Below are positions 26,099 to 34,779 of a DNA stretch of 64,000 nucleotides, in pieces; the first letter of the stretch is position 1, and every line of letters starts with the position of its first letter. Under the pieces are notes generated by a model. That model saw nothing but the letters and a program-made list of their open reading frames with translations, had not been told where the DNA came from and searched no databases. Location: NCBI GenBank assembly GCA_002439805.1, contig DJPQ01000092.1:1-64000 (forward strand). The letters are read 5' to 3'. A program made the position numbers and the translations under genes. The DNA comes from Bacteroidales bacterium UBA6408. GTDB lineage: Bacteria > Bacteroidota > Bacteroidia > Bacteroidales > UBA932.

Positions 26099-26874
26099 TT
26101 ATTCTTCCCCGAAGCGAACGGCAGTGCCGCGACATTAAGAATAACATAATAGAGAAAAATGAGGCAGAACGCGAGCGAGAAATGCATTCTGAAAACCGCC
26201 ACGAGCATGATAATTACCGCAGCTCCCGCAAAGAAGGCGATTCTCAGCTTGCCATAGACTCCCGCGACAAGACTTCTCCCCTTCTTGATTTTCATCGCGA
26301 ACATCGGAATTTCGCTCACCAGCAGAGCCGAAAGGGCAACGGAGAGCAGCGGAAGCAGCCATCTGACGGTACGCCATCCGGACAGCCACGCGGCCGCCGC
26401 ACTGTCGGACTTCATCGCGAAGCAGACAAGCGAAGCGAGCAGAACCGCGCTCGCCGGAGTCGCAAGCCCGATGAAGTTCTCGCCCTGCCGTTCGTCGATG
26501 TTGAACTTTGCGAGCCTCAGCCCCGAAAACACGGCAACAATCACGGGCGAGCACATGATGCACAGGAACAGAGCGGCCGGGGCCTCAGAAGAATAGCCGA
26601 CGAAAGAACGATGCGCGAAGCAAACGGCCATAACAGACGGCAGAACGCCGAAACTGACCATGTCCGCGAGCGAGTCAAGTTCCTTCCCCATCGGGGAATA
26701 TGCATGAAGCGCCCTCGCCGCGAGTCCGTCGCAGAAATCGAATACCGACGCGGCGAGCATCAGATAGAACGCCGTCGGAATATCTCCCTTCAGACACGAC
26801 AAAATCCCCAGCACACCACAGAGCAAGTTCATTGACGTGATGGTATTGGGGATATGCCTGATAATGCATTTCAT
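26095..26874 (-). CDS. pssA: CDP-diacylglycerol--serine O-phosphatidyltransferase
   Basis: An integral membrane enzyme of 259 residues that makes phosphatidylserine from CDP-diacylglycerol and L-serine, the first step to phosphatidylethanolamine. The CDP-alcohol phosphatidyltransferase motif DG(x)2AR(x)8G(x)3D(x)3D is complete in FCDGLAARALHAYSPMGKEL followed by DSLAD. About seven hydrophobic segments follow. The N-terminus (RHIPNTITSMNLLCG) is the usual lead-in for PssA rather than PgsA. The last codons overlap the lipoprotein gene by 4 bp. Phosphatidylserine decarboxylase is not in the window. Confidence 0.9.
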   Translation of the reverse strand: MKCIIRHIPNTITSMNLLCGVLGILSCLKGDIPTAFYLMLAASVFDFCDGLAARALHAYSPMGKELDSLADMVSFGVLPSVMAVCFAHRSFVGYSSEAPAALFLCIMCSPVIVAVFSGLRLAKFNIDERQGENFIGLATPASAVLLASLVCFAMKSDSAAAAWLSGWRTVRWLLPLLSVALSALLVSEIPMFAMKIKKGRSLVAGVYGKLRIAFFAGAAVIIMLVAVFRMHFSLAFCLIFLYYVILNVAALPFASGKNK

Positions 26875-26900
26875 AAGCTGATTTCCTGAAAGACAGGCAC

Positions 26901-28076
26901 TTACTTGATGCCGAGCTTCTTCCTTATCGACTTAGGAAGCGCGTCCTTATGAACCACGACATTCAGAGTCTTGTAACGGACATAGGCATCGGAGGCATAC
27001 CAGATGCCCTTGTATGTCCCGGCCTCTCCCCATGAATTCTTCACGATGAAGAACGGGTTGCCGTTCTGATCCTTCGCGAGGCCATAAATCTGCATTCCGT
27101 GGTCGTCGGTAGTCTGCTTGTTGTCGTAGGCAATCTGACGCATCTCCTGAGTAATCTTCTTCTCCTCAGCGGAGACGGCCTCAGCCGGCTTCTCGTCCGA
27201 CTTGCCAATCCAGTGCTCCTGGTCGGAGCCTGCCGTAGGGGCCGCGTCAACATCCGGGACGACCGCTGTTCCGCTGCGCGTGAAGCCCTTCTCGCTCACG
27301 TCGGCTCCCCAAGCGATGGTGAATCCCTTGTCTATCGCGTTGTACATCACCTCCATGAGTTCGTCAATAGGAAGGTTGTACGCGGTGCCCCATCTCCAGT
27401 TGTCGCATACCTCAATCACGAAAGGCTTGTAGAACGGATGATGGGTGAATGAGGTGAGGTTGATGTAGTCATCGACATTGATTCCGAGATTGTCCCTGTA
27501 GGACTCCGGGGTGTATGTCTTGCCATCGACGGTAAATTCCGTCGGGAGCTCGCCGAGATAGGCGCTGAGTATGCCGTTGTAGGCATTCTTCCATGCCGTA
27601 GAGAGCGTCTTGTTCGGGTTCTCGACAATGGCGTTGATGAAGCCGGCGAGAGCCGCGTCCATCTCGGCCTGCACAGGAAGCTCAGTTCCGTAGTTCATCC
27701 CCGAATAGACGGATTGGGGAACGATTCCGTACTCGCGGATGACCTCAAAGACGTCTCCGAAGGAGCTGCCTGCGGAAAATCCCATCTTTCCGTCCAGACG
27801 CACATACTTGACGCCCCTGTCATAGTAGGCCTTGTTGACCACGAACATTTCGGACAAATCGGTCTCGACGCCCTTCTGGCGGATAATTTCCGATTCAACG
27901 AAAGAAAGTGCGGAAAAACACCAGCAGGTTCCTGAACGGTACTGGTTCTTGATGCTCGTAATCGGGTTTTCCTTCACGGTCGTGAACACATACCCGTTCT
28001 CCTTCGGCTTGTCCTGTGCCTGCGCGAGGGAAGCGAATCCCAGCGCGAGAGCCGCCGCAATGACAAATTTCTTCAT
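26901..28076 (-). CDS. Secreted C1-family cysteine peptidase (aminopeptidase C/bleomycin hydrolase-like)
   Basis: A 391-residue papain-clan peptidase. It carries a signal peptide (MKKFVIAAALALGFASLAQA, cleavage near AQA-QD) and so acts in the periplasm or outside. The catalytic Cys is in NQYRSGTCWCFS (about residue 51), the His in DDHGMQIYGLA, and the Asn in KNSWGEAG. This matches the C1B group, which trims N-termini and is common in gut Bacteroidales. It has its own promoter at 28150-28180. The gene is not part of the nucleotidase cluster upstream. Confidence 0.9.
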   Translation of the reverse strand: MKKFVIAAALALGFASLAQAQDKPKENGYVFTTVKENPITSIKNQYRSGTCWCFSALSFVESEIIRQKGVETDLSEMFVVNKAYYDRGVKYVRLDGKMGFSAGSSFGDVFEVIREYGIVPQSVYSGMNYGTELPVQAEMDAALAGFINAIVENPNKTLSTAWKNAYNGILSAYLGELPTEFTVDGKTYTPESYRDNLGINVDDYINLTSFTHHPFYKPFVIEVCDNWRWGTAYNLPIDELMEVMYNAIDKGFTIAWGADVSEKGFTRSGTAVVPDVDAAPTAGSDQEHWIGKSDEKPAEAVSAEEKKITQEMRQIAYDNKQTTDDHGMQIYGLAKDQNGNPFFIVKNSWGEAGTYKGIWYASDAYVRYKTLNVVVHKDALPKSIRKKLGIK

Positions 28077-28149
28077 ATCAATATCTCTTTTCTATATTTC
28101 CACAATATATCCGTCCGGACATTTCCTCGAACCGTCCGGTTGAAGCGCA

Positions 28150-28180
28150 CAAAGGTAAGGTTTTGCTTCAAAAAAAACAA
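28150..28180 (-). promoter_or_regulatory. Promoter of the C1 peptidase gene (TTG-20-TACCTTTG)
   Basis: On the minus strand TTG (28180-28178) and TACCTTTG (28157-28150) are 20 bp apart, 73 bp before the ATG at 28076. This gives the gene its own start separate from the nucleotidase pair. Confidence 0.6.
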
Positions 28181-28187
28181 TACCGCG

Positions 28188-29018
28188 TCAGAGCGCCTTC
28201 ACTACCTTTATATTCCCCATGTTCAGCCCCCAGCATCCGTTCTGGACAATCGGAACCTCCACGCCATCTGCGTCCTTCTGCCACCAGATCTCCTTCAGGA
28301 AAGTGTGCGAGTGTCCGCCCACGACAAGATCGACACCGTGTATGCCCGACACCAATTCCCTGTCCATCAGGGTCTTCTCACTCTGGAAGCCGAGGTGGGT
28401 CAGGCATATAATCATGTCGCATTTCTTCTCGTTGCGGAGAATGTCGGCATAATGGTTCGTCCTCTCCACCGGGTCGAGATACTCCAGCTGACGGGCAATC
28501 CCGGCATCGACGACCGGGCGGACATCCGTCGTGAGGCCGATGACTCCGATTTTCAGACCGCCCCTCTTCAGAATGACATAGGGCTTCACATAGCGTCCCA
28601 GCTCAAATTTCGAGAAATCATAGTTGGCGCAGACCACAGGAAACTTCATCTTCTTCACGCGGTCCGTAAACTCGTCTATGCCGTTGTCGAACTCGTGGTT
28701 TCCGATGGCGGTGACGTCAAATCCGAGGGCATTCATCAAATCCACCTCCACGAATCCGCGCAGAAGCGTGAAATATGACGAGCCCTGACTGAAATCGCCG
28801 GCATGGAGCAGGAGAACGTTCCCCTTTCCGTCTGCCGTGCGGACGCTGTCGATATAGGCCGCCCGTTCAAGCGTTCCGCCCTGTCCGACGAGGGAGCCGA
28901 CACGCTCCGGCTCTATGTGGCTGTGGGTGTCGTTCAGATGAAGTATCGTAAGTTTCTGTGCGGAAGCGTCATACGAAAATGCAAGCACCGCAAGGACTAT
29001 ATACGCGAATCTTTTCAT
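28188..29018 (-). CDS. Periplasmic metallophosphatase, 5'-nucleotidase N-terminal domain
   Basis: A 276-residue calcineurin-like phosphoesterase corresponding to the catalytic domain of UshA-type 5'-nucleotidases. A signal peptide (first about 20 residues, ending ASA-QK) sends it to the periplasm. Metal motifs are LHLNDTHSH, LLHAGDFSQG, IGNHEFDNG and VVGGHSHTF. The substrate-binding C-terminal domain is missing here and is encoded by the gene 13 bp upstream on the same strand. The two proteins probably work as a split 5'-nucleotidase that dephosphorylates nucleotides in the periplasm. Confidence 0.9.
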   Translation of the reverse strand: MKRFAYIVLAVLAFSYDASAQKLTILHLNDTHSHIEPERVGSLVGQGGTLERAAYIDSVRTADGKGNVLLLHAGDFSQGSSYFTLLRGFVEVDLMNALGFDVTAIGNHEFDNGIDEFTDRVKKMKFPVVCANYDFSKFELGRYVKPYVILKRGGLKIGVIGLTTDVRPVVDAGIARQLEYLDPVERTNHYADILRNEKKCDMIICLTHLGFQSEKTLMDRELVSGIHGVDLVVGGHSHTFLKEIWWQKDADGVEVPIVQNGCWGLNMGNIKVVKAL

Positions 29019-29031
29019 GCCAATGTCTCCC

Positions 29032-29895
29032 CTATTTGATTATAACCCTTCCATCCTTATGATACTCAATCGGTTTGCCCGCTTCCGTCAGCGACTTCAC
29101 CTTTTCGAGGATGATGTCGATGATGTCGATGTCATAGACCGTCTTATTGCGGGAATTGTTCGCAAGGTATAGCCCGTCGCCGCCTTCAAGCAGGAATGAA
29201 ATCGTCGCGACGCCGTACCATCTGGAGTCTTCGAGCGGCTCGCCTCCGACTTCTGCGGAAACGATTTTCCCGTTTTCCGCGACCACCCGGCAGCCACCGA
29301 GAACCTGAAAGCGCCCGGCCGCCATGGATTCGAGTATGGAGCGGATTTCAGTGCCGGGAAGTTCGAGATAGACAATCTGGTTCCTGAACGGAAACATGGA
29401 CATCAGGTCGTCAAGGATTATATCCCCCTGCGGCATGGAGCAGCGGATTCCGCCGAAATTGCCGACGCCGAAATCCACTTTCTTTCCGGACTCCCTTGCG
29501 ACGGCCGCCATAATGTTGTCTATGAACCAGTCAGAGAGTTCAGATTCAGGATATTCCACAGCCATTTCCCGCGTGCTGTACCCGACCACGACCTTAACCG
29601 GAGCCATGGCCGGCTGCACGGCGAGCAGTTTCTTTGCAGCCTTATAGGTCGCAGTGCGTCGTCCATACACCCTGCCGTTCGGGGCATAGTATTTTCCGTG
29701 CCTGATTTCCCCGAGGCACTCCTTCACGTTATCCGTAGATGATGGGGACTTGGCGCCGACACGGCTTCCATCCATAGGGGTCAGAGTCCATGACACGACC
29801 TCCACTTTCCTCTCCGGCTGTCCGCCCTCAGCCGCAGTCTGCGCGAATGCGGCGGTTCCGAGCAGCAACAGCGCCAACGTTATCCTTATCTTCAT
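29032..29895 (-). CDS. 5'-nucleotidase C-terminal (substrate-binding) domain protein
   Basis: A 287-residue secreted protein with a signal peptide (KIRITLALLLLGTAAFAQT). It matches the C-terminal domain of UshA: GVGNFGGIRCSMPQGDI, a later YLELPGTEIRSILES, and ATISFLLEGGDGLY, which contributes the adenine-stacking aromatic residues. It has no catalytic domain of its own, and the partner gene follows after 13 bp. Domain splitting of this nucleotidase is common in Bacteroidales. The alternative is a stand-alone nucleotide-binding protein. Confidence 0.88.
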   Translation of the reverse strand: MKIRITLALLLLGTAAFAQTAAEGGQPERKVEVVSWTLTPMDGSRVGAKSPSSTDNVKECLGEIRHGKYYAPNGRVYGRRTATYKAAKKLLAVQPAMAPVKVVVGYSTREMAVEYPESELSDWFIDNIMAAVARESGKKVDFGVGNFGGIRCSMPQGDIILDDLMSMFPFRNQIVYLELPGTEIRSILESMAAGRFQVLGGCRVVAENGKIVSAEVGGEPLEDSRWYGVATISFLLEGGDGLYLANNSRNKTVYDIDIIDIILEKVKSLTEAGKPIEYHKDGRVIIK

Positions 29896-29923
29896 AGAAC
29901 TTGCTTTTTTCGAGATGGCATCA

Positions 29924-31294
29924 CTAGTTCATTCTCAGCCACTTCCACAAATCCTTGAAGGTGGATTTCTTTCCGAAGGTCAGGATGCCTATCTTGTAAA
30001 TCTTCGCGGAAATCCATGCGCATCCGAGGAACGTGAGCAGCAGGAGAGCGATTGAAAGCAGCAGCTCCCAGAGCGGAACCCCGAACGGAATCCGGGCAAG
30101 CATCACGATCGGCGAGGTGAAAGGAATCATCGACCCCCAGAATGCCAGCGGGCTGTCCGGCGACTTGAACGCATAGAGCGCGATGAAGAAGCCAAGGAGC
30201 AGCGGGATGGTCACCGGAATCTGAAGCTGGCTGCTGTCGGCCTCATTCTCCACGGAGGAGCCTATGGCGGCGAACAGCGATGCGTAGAGCAGATAGCCGA
30301 GCACGAAGAATATCACGAATGAAACGAGTATCTCAGTGTAGTTCAGTTCCCTGAGCGCTGAAAGTACGGAGTTTTCCTGTGTGTCGAGGCTCGCCGCCAT
30401 GGCTGACGGGTCGATGTTCATTCCGGCCGCGTCCATGGCGGACTGGTCAACACCTGCAATCGCGGTCATCTGCTGCTGGCTGCCCATAATCGAGTCGAAT
30501 CCGACAATTCCGCCGACCGCAGAGACAATCACTCCCGTCAGCACAACCCAGAGCAGGAACTGCGTGAGGGCCACCGCCGCAACGCCGATAATCTTTCCGA
30601 ACAGGAGTTCCGTGGCCTTGACGCTGGAAACAAGCACTTCCACGACACGGCTCGACTTCTCCTCAATCACCGACGACATCACCATTCCGGAGAACATCGC
30701 GATGAACATATAGATTATCATTCCGAGCAGCATGGAAACAATCATCTTAACCTCCGCAGAGTCGAGTTTCGCCTCCCCCGAATCGTCAATCGTGTAGGTC
30801 GTCACGCTGACGTCAGCCTTCACGTCCTCCATAATCTGCTTGAGGTCACCTATATTATACAAGGATATGCGATAGTCCTCCACCGCGTCGTCCACCTGCG
30901 ACTCAATTTCCAACTTCATATCGACGCTCAGGGCCGTCTTCGAATATGTCGTCACGTTTACCGTCCTCGTCGAGTCAATGACCGGAGACACCAGCATGAG
31001 AACGTCTATTCCCAGGCTGTCGAGGTTTGACTTCAGCGAATCCGGCTGCTGCCCGGAGTAGTCCGTGAACGTATATGAATCATTGGACTTGAGCTCAGGC
31101 ATCACGATGCCGGACTCATCGACGACCGCAATCTGCTTGCCCTTGTCTTCGGCGAAGAACATGATGAGCGACGGAATCACCATCAGCGCCGCGAACAGAA
31201 TCGGGCCGAGAAATGTGATGAGGAGGAATGACTTTTTCCTGACGCGGGTCATATATTCCCTTGAAATGACCACGCCTATATTTCTGAAGTTCAT
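29924..31294 (-). CDS. ABC-2 type transporter permease (NatB-like)
   Basis: A 456-residue membrane protein with one N-terminal transmembrane helix (about 25-50), a large extracytoplasmic domain (about 60-175) and a cluster of five to six helices in the C-terminal half. The motif EEKSSRVVEVLVSSVKATELLFGKIIGV is shared by the Na+-efflux/ABC-2 permease family. It pairs with the ATPase gene located 36 bp upstream. The exported substrate (Na+, drug or other) is not known. The C-terminus ends in a short cytoplasmic tail. Confidence 0.88.
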   Translation of the reverse strand: MNFRNIGVVISREYMTRVRKKSFLLITFLGPILFAALMVIPSLIMFFAEDKGKQIAVVDESGIVMPELKSNDSYTFTDYSGQQPDSLKSNLDSLGIDVLMLVSPVIDSTRTVNVTTYSKTALSVDMKLEIESQVDDAVEDYRISLYNIGDLKQIMEDVKADVSVTTYTIDDSGEAKLDSAEVKMIVSMLLGMIIYMFIAMFSGMVMSSVIEEKSSRVVEVLVSSVKATELLFGKIIGVAAVALTQFLLWVVLTGVIVSAVGGIVGFDSIMGSQQQMTAIAGVDQSAMDAAGMNIDPSAMAASLDTQENSVLSALRELNYTEILVSFVIFFVLGYLLYASLFAAIGSSVENEADSSQLQIPVTIPLLLGFFIALYAFKSPDSPLAFWGSMIPFTSPIVMLARIPFGVPLWELLLSIALLLLTFLGCAWISAKIYKIGILTFGKKSTFKDLWKWLRMN

Positions 31295-31330
31295 ATTTTT
31301 GCTGTTTTATAACCGATAGTTCAGACTAAC

Positions 31331-32257
31331 TCACTTTGCGTCAGTGTCATTTCCTTTCACTAGTTCGATGAATATGTCGTTCATACGGGGGACGAGTTCA
31401 TGGAACGAGTTGACGGTCACACTGTCCGCGATGACTGCGGAAAGCACGTCGTTGCTCCGCGCCCCGGGAGCAAGCGAGAGAACCGCAGTATGTCTCCCGG
31501 CGTCATTATTATCGCTGAGAACCGAAAACAGCCCCTCATGAGGCTGGAGAGACTTCTCCCCGGTGTAAATCAGTTCAACATTGTTGTTGCCGTAACGGCG
31601 GCGGATGTCATCGAGCGGCCCGGTGATTACAAGTTTCGACATATTGAGGAGAGCGATGTCGTCGCAGAGTTCCTCCACAGACTCCATATTGTGCGTGGAA
31701 AGTACAATCGTAGCCCCCTCGTCGCGCAGCCGGAGAATTTCCTTCTGGACCACCTGGGCATTCACGGGGTCGAACCCGCTGAAAGGCTCGTCAAGTATGA
31801 GCAGGGACGGACGGTGGACGACGGTCGTGATGAACTGCACCTTCTGGGCCATTCCCTTGGAAAGCTCCTCCACCTTCTTGTTCCACCATGACTCGATGCC
31901 GAAGCGGACGAACCACTTTTTAAGCTCGTTTTCGGCATCCCTGCGGGACATTCCCTTGAGACGGGCGAGGAACAGGGCCTGCTCCCCCACCTTCATCTTG
32001 CGGTAAAGCCCCCGCTCTTCAGGCATATAGCCGATTTTCTCCACATCCCGCTGGGTTATCGGGCGTCCGTCGAACAGGACCTCCCCTGAGTTTGGGATGG
32101 TAATCCTGTTGATTATCCTTATCAGCGTGGTTTTTCCCGAACCGTTCGGTCCGAGAAGCCCGAAAATCCTGCCCTTCTCCATCGTCACGCTGACATGGTC
32201 GAGGGCAATCTTTTCGCCGAAAGACTTGCAGATTTCATTGCATTGAATAAGACTCAT
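31331..32257 (-). CDS. ABC transporter ATP-binding protein (NatA-like)
   Basis: The ATPase partner of the ABC-2 permease, 308 residues. Walker A is GPNGSGKT, the signature is LSKGMAQKVQ (Lys in place of the second Gly), Walker B is LLILDEPFSGFD, and the switch His follows in LSTHNM. The C-terminal 80 residues form a DUF4162-type accessory domain, typical of NatA. It is upstream of the permease gene (36-bp gap), and the two make an export complex in the inner membrane. The holA gene lies 30 bp upstream on the same strand, so a longer operon is possible. Confidence 0.92.
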   Translation of the reverse strand: MSLIQCNEICKSFGEKIALDHVSVTMEKGRIFGLLGPNGSGKTTLIRIINRITIPNSGEVLFDGRPITQRDVEKIGYMPEERGLYRKMKVGEQALFLARLKGMSRRDAENELKKWFVRFGIESWWNKKVEELSKGMAQKVQFITTVVHRPSLLILDEPFSGFDPVNAQVVQKEILRLRDEGATIVLSTHNMESVEELCDDIALLNMSKLVITGPLDDIRRRYGNNNVELIYTGEKSLQPHEGLFSVLSDNNDAGRHTAVLSLAPGARSNDVLSAVIADSVTVNSFHELVPRMNDIFIELVKGNDTDAK

Positions 32258-32287
32258 GATTTTATGTTGTTATGATATAATGTATAT

Positions 32288-33331
32288 TCACAGATTCAGC
32301 AACCTCGCCGTAAGCTCGGAAAGCAGCTCGGCGTCCGTCGCCTCGCCGTTGTCTCCGCCCTTGCCCTTGAAGTCGTAGTCCCGGATGAGGGCTATGGCCG
32401 CCATGCATTTGCGCGTCGGGTAGCTGCGCACAGCCATGTCATACTCGCGCAGGAAATAGGGATTCACTCCTAGCAGCCGCGCCTTCACGTCACTTCCGGC
32501 TCCCGGATTCGACGTCAGCAGCGCGTTGTATTTCAGAATCCTGTAGAAATGCGTGAACAACTGTCCCGTGACCGAGGCCAGCCTGAACTGCGCCGCAGAA
32601 CCGAGAAAGGACGCAATTTTCAGCGCCTTTGCCGCATTACGCGCGGAAAGTTCCCTCGTCAGCTCGAAGATGTTGTACTGCCTGCTTATCCCCACATTTC
32701 TCTCTATGTCCTCGGACGACACCTCCGTGACCCCTTCCGGGAGGTTCTTCAGCATCTTGTCCGTCTCCACGGCAATCTTGGACAGGTCGACGCCGGCGTA
32801 CTCCGCCAGCAAGGAAGCGGCCTCGGGAGCTATCTGAAGCCCCCGTGACCGGAAATAAGAGTTTATCCACTGCGGCATCTCGTAGTCCCTCAGCTGAGAG
32901 GAGTCCACCACGACGCCGATTTTGGAAGCCTTCTTGTAGAGGGACCTGCGCGCGTCGGCCTTTGCCCCGTGCATCGCGATGACAAGCACCGTGGTCTCCA
33001 GAGGCCTGTCGCAATAGACGGCGAGCTCTTCGAGCGAGCGCATCATCTGCGCCTCCCTGAGCACGACAAGGTGACGCTCCGCAAACATCGGGTAGCGCCT
33101 AGCCTCGGTGATTACCGTGTCGGCATCGACGTCGGCCCCGTAGAGTATGGCCTGGTTGAAGTCACGCTCGCTGTCGTCGGAAAAGGCGTTTTCAATTACC
33201 GCGTCGCACACCATATCGACATAATAGGGTTCATCCCCCATCAGAAGATACACCGGAGCGAACTTTCCCGCCCTCACGTCCGCGACTATTCCCGCGCACT
33301 GTCTGTCCGTCTCTGCAAATCCCTTTGCCAT
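32288..33331 (-). CDS. holA: DNA polymerase III subunit delta
   Basis: The delta subunit opens the beta clamp as part of the clamp loader. The 347-residue product begins with FAPVYLLMGDEPYYVDMVCDAV, the delta N-terminal hallmark. An AAA+-like region without a functional Walker A follows, then a helical collar domain at the C-terminus (LTRELSARNAAKALKIASF, HFYRILKY). The ATG at 33331 (MAKGF) is preferred to the in-frame TTG at 33340. Confidence 0.9.
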   Translation of the reverse strand: MAKGFAETDRQCAGIVADVRAGKFAPVYLLMGDEPYYVDMVCDAVIENAFSDDSERDFNQAILYGADVDADTVITEARRYPMFAERHLVVLREAQMMRSLEELAVYCDRPLETTVLVIAMHGAKADARRSLYKKASKIGVVVDSSQLRDYEMPQWINSYFRSRGLQIAPEAASLLAEYAGVDLSKIAVETDKMLKNLPEGVTEVSSEDIERNVGISRQYNIFELTRELSARNAAKALKIASFLGSAAQFRLASVTGQLFTHFYRILKYNALLTSNPGAGSDVKARLLGVNPYFLREYDMAVRSYPTRKCMAAIALIRDYDFKGKGGDNGEATDAELLSELTARLLNL

Positions 33332-33368
33332 AATCACCAAATTTCCACGGGAAGGCCCCGTGGAATAC

Positions 33369-33659
33369 CTATTTAACCTGTTTATCCTTGACTCTCGTCA
33401 GCTTTTCCTTGAGAATGTCCGCGCAGTCAACCACAGCGTCCTCAAAAGTCGCCGCGTTCCTCTCGACGACGACGTCGTTCCCCGGAACCCGGACCTTCAC
33501 CCAGACGTTCTTGTTGTTGTGCTCCTGAAGCAGCGACAGCTTCACGTCGATGCCGATGACGGAATCGTGAAACTTAGGCAACTTCGACAGTTTCTTCTCC
33601 ACGAAATCCAGAAGCTTCTGGTCTGCGTCGAAACGGATGGACTGAATTCTAATCTCCAT
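33369..33659 (-). CDS. hpf: Ribosome hibernation promoting factor HPF/RaiA (short form)
   Basis: A 96-residue ribosome-associated protein that occupies the tRNA and mRNA channel of 30S subunits in stationary phase. The fold begins with EIRIQSIRFDADQKLLDFVEKKL and contains NDVVVERNAATFEDAVVDCADIL, which carries the conserved basic and acidic surface pattern. It lacks the long-form C-terminal dimerisation domain. The start overlaps the xerC stop by 11 bp. The xerC-hpf pair is a conserved arrangement in Bacteroidota. Confidence 0.92.
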   Translation of the reverse strand: MEIRIQSIRFDADQKLLDFVEKKLSKLPKFHDSVIGIDVKLSLLQEHNNKNVWVKVRVPGNDVVVERNAATFEDAVVDCADILKEKLTRVKDKQVK

Positions 33660-34659
33660 AGTTACCTCCTTTTTTTGCCCTCGGATGGGCTGATTTATAA
33701 ACCTGTTTCAGTTTCGCAACGGAGTTGTGGGTGTAAATCTGCGTGGTCGCGAGCGAGGCGTGCCCGAGCATTTCCTTTATGGAATTGAGTTCGGTCCCCC
33801 CGTCAAGCAGCTCAGTCGCGAGCGTGTGTCTCAGAACGTGCGGCGAGCGCCGTCCGGTAATCCCGGAAATACGCGAAAAATCGCCCTTCACAATCCTGTC
33901 GACAAGCACCGGGTATATCCTCCCTCCGCTCCAGGTCACGAACATCGCGTCCCTCGCATCTCTCTTCCCTCCCGCCATTGTCTCAACAGCCTTCAAATAT
34001 AGCAAAATTTCTTCACACAGCGATGGAATCACGGGAATTTCCCGCATCTTGTCGCCTTTTCCCCTGATTGTGGCCACCCGTCGGGACATATCGACGTCGC
34101 CGACATTCATTCCCACAAGCTCGCTGCGGCGTATCCCGAGGTTCAGGAGCGAGGATATGACGACACGTTCGAGCCTCTTTTCGTAGAGTCCGCGAGCCTG
34201 AGCCTCCGCATCATTGTCACCCTTCGACGAAAGCGCGTATGCGGCACGGAACGATTCGAGAAATTCGGGCGATGCATATATGTCCGTCTGCGCGAGATAT
34301 TGGTTAATCGAATCTTCCCTATAGAACTCCGGAAGGCGTTTCGGCACCTTCGGACGACGGACCGTCTTCACCGGGTTGGACTTCAGCTCACCTATTCGGA
34401 CCAGCCATGTGCAGAAGCTGCTCAGGACGCTCATGTGCAGGTTGGCAGTCTTTGGCGCAAGCTTCTCCGAATCAAGGATATGAACCTCATAATTTCTAAT
34501 TTCTGTTGAAGTGATTGTCTCTATGTCTCCGACAAATTCCGAGAATCTTCCGAGGATGTCGGAATATATGTCACAGGTGCGGGAGGAATATCTCCGCACT
34601 CCGGAAATATGAATCCGGAACGCCTCAGTCCATCTCTGCAATTTTGTCCTGTTCTCCAT
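33649..34659 (-). CDS. xerC: Tyrosine recombinase XerC/XerD family
   Basis: A 336-residue site-specific recombinase. The N-terminal SAM-like core-binding domain (about 1-100) precedes the catalytic domain with the first Arg in LGIRRSELVGM, the beta-sheet Lys in IRGKGDKMREIP, and HVLRHTLATELLDGG, LGHASLATTQIYTH supplying His-x-x-Arg, His and the nucleophilic Tyr. The ATG at 34659 (MENRTK) is preferred; an in-frame start at 34704 would overlap the repeat upstream. Linkage to hpf indicates the chromosome-dimer resolution enzyme rather than a phage integrase. It could in principle act on other sites, but no dif-like site was found nearby. Confidence 0.9.
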   Translation of the reverse strand: MENRTKLQRWTEAFRIHISGVRRYSSRTCDIYSDILGRFSEFVGDIETITSTEIRNYEVHILDSEKLAPKTANLHMSVLSSFCTWLVRIGELKSNPVKTVRRPKVPKRLPEFYREDSINQYLAQTDIYASPEFLESFRAAYALSSKGDNDAEAQARGLYEKRLERVVISSLLNLGIRRSELVGMNVGDVDMSRRVATIRGKGDKMREIPVIPSLCEEILLYLKAVETMAGGKRDARDAMFVTWSGGRIYPVLVDRIVKGDFSRISGITGRRSPHVLRHTLATELLDGGTELNSIKEMLGHASLATTQIYTHNSVAKLKQVYKSAHPRAKKGGNYGD

Positions 34660-34675
34660 ATTCAAGTCACCGCTA

Positions 34676-34762
34676 AAAGATTCCTCGACTTCATTTCGTT
34701 TCAATATTCCCGATTCATTTCATATTCATCCGCACAAAGATTCCTCGACTTCACTTCGTTTC
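34676..34762. repeat. Two copies of a 27-bp intergenic repeat, 60 bp apart
   Basis: AAAGATTCCTCGACTTCA followed by TTCGTTTC (one T/C difference) occurs at 34676-34702 and 34736-34762, between xerC and the CCA enzyme gene. The second copy runs on into CGCTCAGAATGACAG. The sequence resembles dispersed intergenic repeats of Bacteroidales, but dispersal cannot be checked here. Confidence 0.6.
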
Positions 34763-34779
34763 GCTCAGAATGACAGCCG

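Noticed and set aside
33649..34659. XerC-like recombinase as the dedicated invertase of the fimbrillin switch
   Set aside because: It is 11 kb away and linked to hpf as in housekeeping loci, and the 144-bp repeats look like homologous-recombination substrates rather than short Xer sites. It cannot be fully excluded.
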